NCBI GenBank assembly: GCA_003022385.1 | Contig: PYGV01000010.1 | Span: 1 to 46,529, forward strand | From: a filamentous cyanobacterium CCP3 | GTDB taxonomy: Bacteria; Cyanobacteriota; Cyanobacteriia; Phormidesmidales; Phormidesmidaceae | Reading direction: 5' to 3' | Length of the DNA: 46,529 nucleotides | In this document: one piece after another, positions 8,191 to 15,270 of the stretch | How positions within the stretch are numbered: position 1 is the first letter of the stretch | Layout: the number at the start of each line of letters is the position of its first letter | Made by a program: the position numbers and the translations under genes | The notes under the pieces: model-generated | Databases searched by the model: none | Told to the model about the DNA's origin: nothing | What the model saw: the letters and a program-made list of their open reading frames with translations, nothing else

Positions 8191-9573
8191 ATGCGGCGAT
8201 CGCGGGCGCTGGCAAATACCGTGACTAATTCTACGTTTGACTACGACCTACTCGTCATCGGTGCCGGGTCGGCTGGCCTGTCGGCGGCTACGACCGCTGC
8301 CCAGCACGGTGCCCAGGTGGCGATCGCCGACCCCGACTTGATCGGCGGTACCTGCATCAATCGCGGCTGTGTGCCCAAGAAATTTATGGTGTTTGCCGCC
8401 GATTTTGCTCGCCAGCAGTGCCTAGCCAAAAGCTACGGCTGGGTCAACCCCAGCGGCCAGTTCGACTGGTTGATGCTGCGCACCGCGATCGATCGCGAAC
8501 TCGCCAAGCTGCGGCAGTCGTACCAGTCGAAGTTGACTAAGCTGGGCGTAACTGTGCTCAACGATGCGGCCCGGTTTGTTGACCCCCACAAGGTCGAGCT
8601 GGGCGATCGCACCGTTGTTGTCGATAAGGTGATCATCGCCACGGGCGCTCAGCCCGTCAAGCCCGACCTGCCCGGCATCGACTGCGGCCTCACCTCGCGC
8701 GACATGTTTCAGCTAGAGGCGCTACCCAGCCAGCTCACCATTGTGGGCGGCGGCTACATTGGGGCCGAGTTCAGCAATATTTTTGCCACCCTGGGCTGCA
8801 ACGTCACCCTAATCGACAAAAATGACTGGATTTTGCCCGGCTTCGACGAAGACATTCGCAAAGCCCTGCACCACAGCCTGATGGATCAAGGCATTCGGCT
8901 CTGCGCAGAAACCTCGCTCAAAGCCTTGCGCACTGACGAGAGCGGCATTCACGTTTCTTTGTCGGGCAAGCACGACGACACGCTGCTGGCCGATACGCTG
9001 CTGCTGGCGCTGGGGCGCAAGCCCAACCTGGAGAGCCTCAACCTGGAGGCGGCGGGAGTGGAGGTCAAGGATGGGGCGATCGCCGTTGATGACTACAGCC
9101 GCACCTCGCAGCCGTCGATCTTTGCGATCGGCGACTGCACCGATCGCCTGCCGCTGACCCCCGTGGCCAAGGCCGAAGGCGCTGCCGCCGCCAAAACCCT
9201 CTTTACCGATCGCCCCCAGGCCGTTTCCTACCGCTGGGTGCCCTCGGCGGTGTTTTGCTCCCCGGAAGCCGCCACCGTAGGCTGGAGCGAGGCCGAAGCG
9301 AGGTCTCACGACGACTTAGAAATTGAGGTGCGCTGCTCGCGGTTCACGCCGCTGCGCTACCTGCCGTCGTCTCAGCAGCGAGAGGCGCTGATCAAGCTGG
9401 TGGTCAACGCCAAGTCTCAAGAAATCCTGGGCCTACACCTGGTGGGTGACGAAGCTTCCGAGATGATCCAGGGCTTTATTCCGGCGCTGCGGCGGGGGCT
9501 AACGGTGGCAGAGCTAACCGAAACCATTGGCCTTCACCCTACCTCTGGCGAAGAAATTTTTGCCCTGGATTAA
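8191..9573 (+). CDS. gor: Glutathione-reductase-family FAD disulfide oxidoreductase
   Basis: 460 residues from ATG 8191; a GTG at 8221 (VTNSTFDYDLLVIGAG) could be the true start, as homologues begin close to the FAD motif. Seen: FAD-binding GAGSAGL, the redox disulfide GGTCINRGCVPKK (Cys55, Cys60), a second nucleotide-binding GGGYIGAEF (about 186-194), the FAD motif AIGDCTDRLPLTPVAKAEG, and the C-terminal HPTSGEE with the catalytic His449-Glu454 pair. These support reduction of glutathione disulfide or a close analogue in the cytoplasm. The coenzyme pocket reads LIDKNDWILPGFD, with Asp209 and no paired arginines. That resembles NADH-using relatives more than NADPH-using glutathione reductases, so coenzyme and exact substrate are open. 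Confidence 0.85.
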   Translation: MRRSRALANTVTNSTFDYDLLVIGAGSAGLSAATTAAQHGAQVAIADPDLIGGTCINRGCVPKKFMVFAADFARQQCLAKSYGWVNPSGQFDWLMLRTAIDRELAKLRQSYQSKLTKLGVTVLNDAARFVDPHKVELGDRTVVVDKVIIATGAQPVKPDLPGIDCGLTSRDMFQLEALPSQLTIVGGGYIGAEFSNIFATLGCNVTLIDKNDWILPGFDEDIRKALHHSLMDQGIRLCAETSLKALRTDESGIHVSLSGKHDDTLLADTLLLALGRKPNLESLNLEAAGVEVKDGAIAVDDYSRTSQPSIFAIGDCTDRLPLTPVAKAEGAAAAKTLFTDRPQAVSYRWVPSAVFCSPEAATVGWSEAEARSHDDLEIEVRCSRFTPLRYLPSSQQREALIKLVVNAKSQEILGLHLVGDEASEMIQGFIPALRRGLTVAELTETIGLHPTSGEEIFALD

Positions 9574-9703
9574 CCCATTTTGCTATCTATCTCAGCCTGA
9601 CAGGATCGGGGTTGACGCTACGTTCTACCCTTTGGCGCTACTCAGTTTTTGATTTTTCTTTAGTTTGAGACCAATGTTTATTTAGCTTGGGAGAAAAGTG
9701 GTT

Positions 9704-10285
9704 ATGACTAGCGATGTTTCACTGGATAAAACTGAGATCAAGCAGGTGCGCGATCGCTCGCTGTGGACTGGCGTTGTACTCGCTATTTTTGGCGTGGTGG
9801 CAATCACACTGCCGATTGTTTCCACCATTTTTGTTGAAACCTGGGTTGCCCTCATTTTGGCTTCTGCTGGGGCAACCAAGCTGTTTTATGCCTATCAGAC
9901 TCGCGCCAAGGGCGGCACCCTGTGGAAGGTGCTGCTGGGCGTGCTCTACATCGCCACGGGCATCATGCTGTTTATAAACCCTCGCACGGGCATTTTGACG
10001 CTGACGCTGTTACTGGGCAGCTTTTTGCTCACCGAGGGCGTGTTTGAGCTGATTTTGGCGTTTAAGCTGCGGCCTCAGCAAAACTGGACCTGGTCTTTAG
10101 CCAACGGCATTATCACGCTTTTGCTGGGGGCGATGATCTGGTTTCAGTTTCCCTTCGATGCGCCCTGGCTGCTGGGTACGCTGGTGGGGGCCAGCATTTT
10201 GTTTACGGGCATTGCCCGCATTGGGCTATCGTTTAAGGCTCGCGAAGTGCTGAAAAATGAGTCTGAGTCGGCGGCCTCTGCTTGA
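9704..10285 (+). CDS. HdeD family (DUF308) membrane protein
   Basis: 193 residues from ATG 9704 (MTSDVSLDKTEIKQVRDRS); a GTG six bases upstream is possible, with GGGAG at 9688-9692. Six hydrophobic helices fill the protein, for example LWTGVVLAIFGVVAITLPIV, WVALILASAGATKLFYAY, VLLGVLYIATGIMLFI and NGIITLLLGAMIW. The paired-helix pattern with 'G.....P..' and 'G......A' small-residue motifs is that of HdeD/DUF308 proteins, linked to acid and other stress tolerance in enterobacteria. The mechanism in cyanobacteria is unknown. It follows the flavoenzyme gene by 130 bp, in the same direction. Confidence 0.85.
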   Translation: MTSDVSLDKTEIKQVRDRSLWTGVVLAIFGVVAITLPIVSTIFVETWVALILASAGATKLFYAYQTRAKGGTLWKVLLGVLYIATGIMLFINPRTGILTLTLLLGSFLLTEGVFELILAFKLRPQQNWTWSLANGIITLLLGAMIWFQFPFDAPWLLGTLVGASILFTGIARIGLSFKAREVLKNESESAASA

Positions 10286-10299
10286 GTTGTCGCCCTAGG

Positions 10300-10334
10300 G
10301 CCACCCGGCGGCCTTGACTAGGCCGCCGGGTGGC
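10300..10334. terminator. Perfect 14-bp GC-rich hairpin between convergent genes
   Basis: GCCACCCGGCGGCC (10300-10313) and GGCCGCCGGGTGGC (10321-10334) pair perfectly around a 7-base loop. It sits between the stop of the HdeD-type gene and the stop of the convergent VapC-like gene and abuts the latter. There is no T run on either side; many cyanobacterial terminators lack one. Confidence 0.7.
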
Positions 10335-10724
10335 TCAAACCCACACTCGCTCAATCAGATACAAATCAAATTTCTCGTCACTACTCAAGATAGGTAAGGA
10401 GTAGTTGATAGATTGAGCAACCAAAAAACGATCAAAGGGATCTCGGTGATTCTTTGGTAAAGGTAGATTTATGTAAATATCTAAATCTTCTGTACTGATC
10501 GGCAAAATTTCCACCTTTAGGAACTCAAGTCGAATCAAAAGCTGACTAAACGATGAAGTAATTTGGAGCTTGCCGATATTGAGCTTAATTGCAATTTCCC
10601 ACAAGCTAGCAACACTGAAAAACAGATCCTTTTTGGCATCTAAAATAGTCTTGGCTTGAGTGCTGAGCCTAGAATCCGACTCGGCATACCAAAGGACAGT
10701 GTGAGTATCTAAGAGGATTGACAT
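10335..10724 (-). CDS. PIN-domain ribonuclease toxin, VapC-like
   Basis: 129 residues beginning MSILLDTHTVLWYAESD. The PIN fold acidic residues are in place: Asp6 in LLDTH, Glu43 in SLWEIAIK, and the DPFDRFL segment (Asp95, Asp98), with a final acidic residue near Asp116 in LSSDEK. This is the subgroup with 'LLDTHTxLW' openings, usually paired with DUF2281 or Phd-type antitoxins. Such toxins cut tRNA or other RNA when freed from the antitoxin. It starts 14 bp after the antitoxin gene stop, so the two form a bicistron. AT-richer than the flanks, in keeping with an accessory region. Confidence 0.88.
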   Translation of the reverse strand: MSILLDTHTVLWYAESDSRLSTQAKTILDAKKDLFFSVASLWEIAIKLNIGKLQITSSFSQLLIRLEFLKVEILPISTEDLDIYINLPLPKNHRDPFDRFLVAQSINYSLPILSSDEKFDLYLIERVWV

Positions 10725-10738
10725 ACTACATATACTCT

Positions 10739-11008
10739 CTACATATACTCTGCCAAATCTTCTAATGGCTCATCGAAATCATCAGACATGATAATTTGGC
10801 CTTTTAAGCTGCCATACCCATAACGCTTTTCAGCCTCTTCGGGTGTTATCTGCTGTAGTTCCTGCTGTAGCTCCTGCTGTATTTCTAGAAGGTTAGATGT
10901 TCTATTCCTCAAATGTCTTTCTAGAAGAAATTCAACATAGTGCAGAACTTCTGTTTGCAATGATTCTGGCAAAACTTCTAGTTTTTTAAGCAAAGTAGGT
11001 TGAATCAT
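10739..11008 (-). CDS. DUF2281-type antitoxin, partner of the PIN toxin
   Basis: 89 residues, beginning MIQPTLLKKLEVLPESLQTE. The N-terminal helical part, ending in LHYVEFLLERH, is typical of DUF2281 antitoxins. A Gln-rich repeat, QQELQQELQQI, follows. The acidic C-terminus (MSDDFDEPLEDLAEYM) is the usual toxin-wrapping tail. It is directly upstream of the PIN toxin and downstream, on the same strand, of the restriction-methylation gene (107-bp gap). The Gln-rich repeat comes from a 12-bp DNA duplication (CTGCTGTAGTTC-like units at about 10850-10880). Confidence 0.82.
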   Translation of the reverse strand: MIQPTLLKKLEVLPESLQTEVLHYVEFLLERHLRNRTSNLLEIQQELQQELQQITPEEAEKRYGYGSLKGQIIMSDDFDEPLEDLAEYM

Positions 11009-11115
11009 CGCTTGTCTCCTCCGCAGATTTTGGTGATAACATTACAGCGATTCAGGTTTGAGTGAAGGCGTTGTTTTTCTTTCCAGAGCTTTTGAGATTA
11101 TTTCTCACAGTTCCA

Positions 11116-14100
11116 TCATGCCTCGCCTTGATGCTCTACGTTGTTAGGCATTTGATGGATGATGTTCATAGTCTCAACGCTAACGGTGCAGACCCGCTGG
11201 AGCAGGTCGATGACGTGCTCTTTGTAGTCGGCGAAGCGGTAGGTGTTGAAGAGTTCGCGGATGGTGGGGTCTTTGGGTTTCTTTTCTTTGTACTGGTCGA
11301 GTATCCACTCTAGGGCGGAGCGGTTGCCGAGTTTGTAATCCCAGGCAACGGCGGGCACTCCGGTTAGGGTGGTGTCGGTATCGAGGATGATGTGGCCTTG
11401 GGTTTTGTCGGCTTTGAGTTTGGGTTTGGGGGTTTTCTTCGGTTTGGCGGGGGCGTCGTTGGGGATTAACGATGCCTGTAGGGGCGCATCGTCTTGTGCT
11501 TCTGGGCTAGATTGGTCAATGCGTTTTAGACCGAAGGGTTCGGCGGTTTCGTAGGTGAGGTGGAGATCCATGAGGGCTTTGCCCCAGGTGGCCCACTGGT
11601 GGAAGTCGGAGTAGTAGGGCAGGCGGGGAAATTCGCGTTTGAGGTTGAGTTCGTATTTGGTGCGGTAGGCGGGATGGTGGAGGACGGCGTAGGTGTAGTG
11701 GAAGATGTCGAGTTTGGTGATGGTGGGGTCGGTGTAGTGGGTTTGGAATTGGGTTAAGCCCCAGTCGGTGATGTTGTCGATGCGATCGCCGTTTTCGTCA
11801 TAGCGATATATAGAAAAGTAATGAGATCCGCCTTGCGTTAGCAAATTTGGAATAAAATCAATTGCCAGTGCAAAGTTAGGTGTTTCTGCTCCTATCTTTA
11901 GCCAGATAGAATAATTCTTCTCATTTTCACTTGAGTTAGGATAAAAGTTTTTATAAAGCCCTGGTCTATCTATGACCAACTCTGACAAGTAGAGCAATCT
12001 TTTTACATAAGGCCTGTACAAGCTCTGAGAAATATCAGAAGCGAGGAATTTGATTTTACGACCAGCTTCAACATATCTCTTTAATTGCTCACTCCACTTT
12101 ATTTTATTACTTAGTAAAGCATCTATATCCTGTATGTTTTTGTGCTCTATACGTTTTAGATCGGAATTGTACACTTTGCAGAAGAAACTCATCTTGCCTT
12201 TCAATGCTTCGAGGCTGAAATCATATACCCACTCATCTCTATTAGTGGATATTCCTAAGGAGAAGTCCTGAAAAACTGCTTCTGCTACTCCCTGTGATTT
12301 TGATGCCTTACTTCCAATAGCTAGGAGTTTATCAAAATCATTATTGGCAAGGTTTATCCAGTTTGAGTGCTTGTCGGGCTTAACACGTTCAAAATTAATC
12401 TCTGAGAGTCTATTGCCTGAAAGAAACTCTAACTTATTCTCTGAGATCTCAAATTCTGGCCTACGTGCATAATATATTTTTGCAAAATCTTCACCTTGGC
12501 GATCTCGTTTGACCATAAAGCTGATAGCGACACCTGTTTGTATTCCAAAGACATTATGAGTTGTGCCAGACAGCCTTGAGTTTGCCCGTACATTGCCACC
12601 AAGATCTATGACATATATTTCGGAAAATTCTCTCGAAATAACTTGCCTCAATCCATCAAAATTCTTTGCATCTATGAATGAAGAGTTTGTGATAAATGCT
12701 AGGATGCCATTTCTATCAAGTCGACTGCTAGCCCATCTAAAAAAACGAGTGTACATATCATACAGCTTCGTTTTTTGTGCTTTGCTCTCTCTTAAATACG
12801 TGGCTTTTATCTGTTTATCTATTTCTGTATAATTCCTGTTTCTGTTGTTGTCATTTTCGTTTTCCTGGTTAGCGTTGTACGGTGGATTGCCAATAATGAC
12901 GGAAATATTTTTACTGTTCTGATCTGAAATCCTTGTCGTATTTTGTACGCTCATCGCAAACAGGTCAAACTGCTGTCCTTCAAAGGCGCAGTGATCTAGC
13001 GTATCCACCAAGCAAATGTTCTTAAACTCTTCGTACTTGCCCATCTTTTGCTGATAGGTAAACTCAATATTCAAATTTGCAATGTAATAGGGCAAAATCG
13101 CTACTTCATTACAGTGAATCTCGTGTTTGTACTTGTGCTCTAGCTTATCGTGGGGCAAATATTCAATCAGCTCCGTCACATAGGTTCCCGTTCCCGTGCA
13201 GGGGTCTAAAATCTCCACCCCCGGATCGCTCAGCAGCTTGCCAAAGTGCTTGTGGGTCAAATAATCGGCACTCTCAATCATGAAGCGCACAATTTCATTG
13301 GGCGTGTAGACAATGCCCAGCCGATCTGCCGCTTTTGGGTTGTATGCCTTGTAAAAGTTTTCGTATACCGCCTTCAAAAACTTCTGCTTTTCGTGGTGGT
13401 TGGCGATGTTTTCTGATTTGCGGCGAATCACTACATAGTAGTGCTCAATGCTTTTGAGGGTGTTTTTGCGAGTTGCCCCGGTAAAAAAGGTGTTGATGAT
13501 TTGGGCAATGCCCTGGGCAATGTTGTTTTCGCGGTGAAACTGCGACTCATGAAAGATATTGGTAAAAATATCCTCCGTGAGAATATGCTGAATCAGCATT
13601 TCGTGGACGTCAAATACCTCAATTTCGGGGTTGATAGACTGGCGGCACAACTCCAGAAACATATCTCGCCGCTGGCGAAATGCCGTATTTGTATCTTCTT
13701 GCTGAGCAATGATGCTACGCAGTGCCTCCAGGATGTAAGGAATGTCGTCCCTAAAAGCTTTGATGGCCGCACGAAAGTCACGCACCTCGGGCCGTTCGTA
13801 GTCGATGAAGGCGGCAATTAGCCCATCCAGTTCGTCAGCATCGCGCATCGACACCCGCGCCTGCTCTCGTCCGTGCTGAATCAATACAGCCGTTTGTGAG
13901 TCTTCAAACAGAATGTTTTCGTCGGGGTAGCCCTTCTCAAACTTCTTCTCAATTTCTTCGTCCAGAACATCGTACTGGTCTTTGCTCTCCCACCAGCCAT
14001 GCTCTAGCCGAATCGCATCCTTCACGGTGCCATCTGGGTAGACCGTGGTATTGAACTTAGTTTTGTAGTCTAACTCTGGAATCAGCATGTAGTTGCGCGG

Positions 14101-14223
14101 CTTGCAGTAGTCGTTTAGCAAGCGCTCAAAGGCATTGCGAATGCTGGTTTCTTTGCGGGAGCCGCCGTACTGAATAATTTTGGCCACTTCGGCCTGGTAC
14201 TGCGTAACGATGAGGCGAGACAT
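11116..14223 (-). CDS. Type IIG-like fused restriction endonuclease and N6-adenine DNA methyltransferase
   Basis: 1035 residues from ATG 14223 (MSRLIVTQYQAEVAKIIQYG). The frame extends to 14328, but those 35 residues look like untranslated leader just past a hairpin. The N-terminal 150 residues hold a probable PD-(D/E)xK nuclease: Asp69, then Glu79-Ser-Lys81 in WWESKD. A helical region follows, then the methyltransferase: motif I DPCTGTGTYV (340-349) and motif IV NPPY (446-449), which mark an N6-adenine or N4-cytosine enzyme. The rest (about 600-1035) should carry target recognition. No helicase motifs were seen, so it is IIG rather than ISP-like. Base composition is a mosaic: 11.8-13.1 kb is clearly AT-richer than both ends. 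No separate specificity or control gene is adjacent. Confidence 0.85.
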   Translation of the reverse strand: MSRLIVTQYQAEVAKIIQYGGSRKETSIRNAFERLLNDYCKPRNYMLIPELDYKTKFNTTVYPDGTVKDAIRLEHGWWESKDQYDVLDEEIEKKFEKGYPDENILFEDSQTAVLIQHGREQARVSMRDADELDGLIAAFIDYERPEVRDFRAAIKAFRDDIPYILEALRSIIAQQEDTNTAFRQRRDMFLELCRQSINPEIEVFDVHEMLIQHILTEDIFTNIFHESQFHRENNIAQGIAQIINTFFTGATRKNTLKSIEHYYVVIRRKSENIANHHEKQKFLKAVYENFYKAYNPKAADRLGIVYTPNEIVRFMIESADYLTHKHFGKLLSDPGVEILDPCTGTGTYVTELIEYLPHDKLEHKYKHEIHCNEVAILPYYIANLNIEFTYQQKMGKYEEFKNICLVDTLDHCAFEGQQFDLFAMSVQNTTRISDQNSKNISVIIGNPPYNANQENENDNNRNRNYTEIDKQIKATYLRESKAQKTKLYDMYTRFFRWASSRLDRNGILAFITNSSFIDAKNFDGLRQVISREFSEIYVIDLGGNVRANSRLSGTTHNVFGIQTGVAISFMVKRDRQGEDFAKIYYARRPEFEISENKLEFLSGNRLSEINFERVKPDKHSNWINLANNDFDKLLAIGSKASKSQGVAEAVFQDFSLGISTNRDEWVYDFSLEALKGKMSFFCKVYNSDLKRIEHKNIQDIDALLSNKIKWSEQLKRYVEAGRKIKFLASDISQSLYRPYVKRLLYLSELVIDRPGLYKNFYPNSSENEKNYSIWLKIGAETPNFALAIDFIPNLLTQGGSHYFSIYRYDENGDRIDNITDWGLTQFQTHYTDPTITKLDIFHYTYAVLHHPAYRTKYELNLKREFPRLPYYSDFHQWATWGKALMDLHLTYETAEPFGLKRIDQSSPEAQDDAPLQASLIPNDAPAKPKKTPKPKLKADKTQGHIILDTDTTLTGVPAVAWDYKLGNRSALEWILDQYKEKKPKDPTIRELFNTYRFADYKEHVIDLLQRVCTVSVETMNIIHQMPNNVEHQGEA

Positions 14224-14335
14224 GGAGGCAACAGGTGAAAGACCAGCAGGCAAGGGTTTCTTACCTTTTACCTGATCTTTCCCTTTGTGGAGCCGCGAAC
14301 CCGCCAGACTTTCATCCTTTAAACGCATAAATTAA

Positions 14336-14368
14336 CCGAGACAAGAGAATTGAAGTCTCTTGTCTCGG
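14336..14368 (-). terminator. Perfect 13-bp inverted repeat upstream of the restriction gene
   Basis: CCGAGACAAGAGA (14336-14348) and TCTCTTGTCTCGG (14356-14368) pair perfectly around 7 bases. On the minus strand it lies 26 bp after the stop of the small gene at 14394 and is followed by TTAATTT, so a terminator is the first reading. It also sits just upstream of the restriction-methylation gene, where an operator would be expected. Confidence 0.55.
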
Positions 14369-14393
14369 AAGTTTCGGTGATGAAAGCTACGAA

Positions 14394-14681
14394 TTAATTG
14401 AGCTGTCGCCAGCGCAGCAGGTAGCTAAACACCTCCCCCTGCTCTGGGGTAATCAAAATCCCCGAGTCGGGGATGGTTACCAGCTGGCTCCACTCCCGCT
14501 GTTCGGCGTAGCGGAGCAGGTGCAGGTGGTTGATTGCCCCCCGCACCCCGTCGGGCGAACCGACCACCAGATGGCGCAACCGCTCGCGCCCCGGCTGGGG
14601 CATTGGGGATGCTAATTGCAGCGAATCTAGATCCCCGGTTTTTCCAAAAAACCGGGGATCTTGACGGGTAAAACACAACAT
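14394..14681 (-). CDS. Small conserved cyanobacterial protein of unknown function
   Basis: 95 residues from ATG 14681, which has an excellent GGAGG eight bases upstream. An internal ATG at 14603 (MPQPGRERLRHLVV) lacks any such signal. The conserved-looking body is RLRHLVVGSPDGVRGAINHL, then LRYAEQREWSQL and PDSGILITPEQGEVFSYLLR. It has no membrane segment. A perfect palindrome (14629-14661) falls inside codons 7-18 and encodes DPRFFGKTGDL, which may be a repeat element captured by the reading frame. I know no function for the family. It is upstream of the restriction gene on the same strand. Confidence 0.65.
   Translation of the reverse strand: MLCFTRQDPRFFGKTGDLDSLQLASPMPQPGRERLRHLVVGSPDGVRGAINHLHLLRYAEQREWSQLVTIPDSGILITPEQGEVFSYLLRWRQLN
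14629..14661. repeat. Perfect palindrome of the CCCCGGTTTTT family
   Basis: AGATCCCCGGTTTTT and AAAAACCGGGGATCT form a near-perfect 15-bp stem with a tiny loop (14629-14661). Similar CCCCGG/CCGGGG hairpins are at 20811-20840 and 24342-24380, where they act as likely terminators. Here the palindrome is inside the start of a coding frame. Confidence 0.7.
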
Positions 14682-15270
14682 AAGGTTTCCTCCAAAGGAA
14701 TGGATGGGTAGGAAACCAAAATTTGGCCGCTCCCAGAGGTCGTGCGGTTCGGAGCGGCCAAGAGTAAAATGCTACTCAGCCACCGAGACTGCTTGCTTCA
14801 GCCTTGGGGGTCAGCCGCTGGTTGGAGGCCCTAATCTCCTTCCAGTGGCGTTCGACCAAATTTTGGGAATCAAGCTGCTCGCACCACAGCTCTTAGATGA
14901 GAAATTTAGCCTATTGCGATCGCCTAGGCAAGTCAAAATCGCTACAGAGTGTATCTCCGTCGTGAACCGTTACATTGCGGGGGCGATGGCGCTGTGCCAG
15001 CCCTGATTGCTTAGCTGCGGCTGTTGTAAGGGCTGCATTTAGCCGCGACATCCTTGGTGTCTAAAGTCTCTAGGTAACAGGCCAATCGATAGAAGTCAAT
15101 CTATCGACCGCTCGTTAAGCTACTAGTAAACCGAACGAAAAAAAGATTATGCGTTAAAAAATTTGCTGGGTGAAGCCGAAACCAAGCTGTCAGACGCCGG
15201 TATGGACAAGCGCGGTGCAGACCGTTTTGCAGGGGGAGCACGGTTTACCTGCTCGACGACGAGGCCGTAG
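14682..15270. other. Intergenic region, no supported gene
   Basis: About 590 bp. It holds the GGAGG leader of the gene starting at 14681 and a 7-bp inverted repeat, CGATAGA (15087-15093) and TCTATCG (15100-15106). A 100-codon frame at 14704-15006 has no ribosome-binding site and no recognisable motif, so I do not call it. No terminator with a T run was found after the kinase stop at 15271. Confidence 0.4.

Noticed and set aside
14224-14328. N-terminal extension of the restriction-methylation protein to 14328
   Set aside because: The added residues follow directly after a hairpin and are not protein-like; conserved-looking sequence begins at ATG 14223.
14704-15006. 100-codon frame in an intergenic region
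   Set aside because: No ribosome-binding site, low-complexity Ser/Arg-rich start and no recognisable motif.
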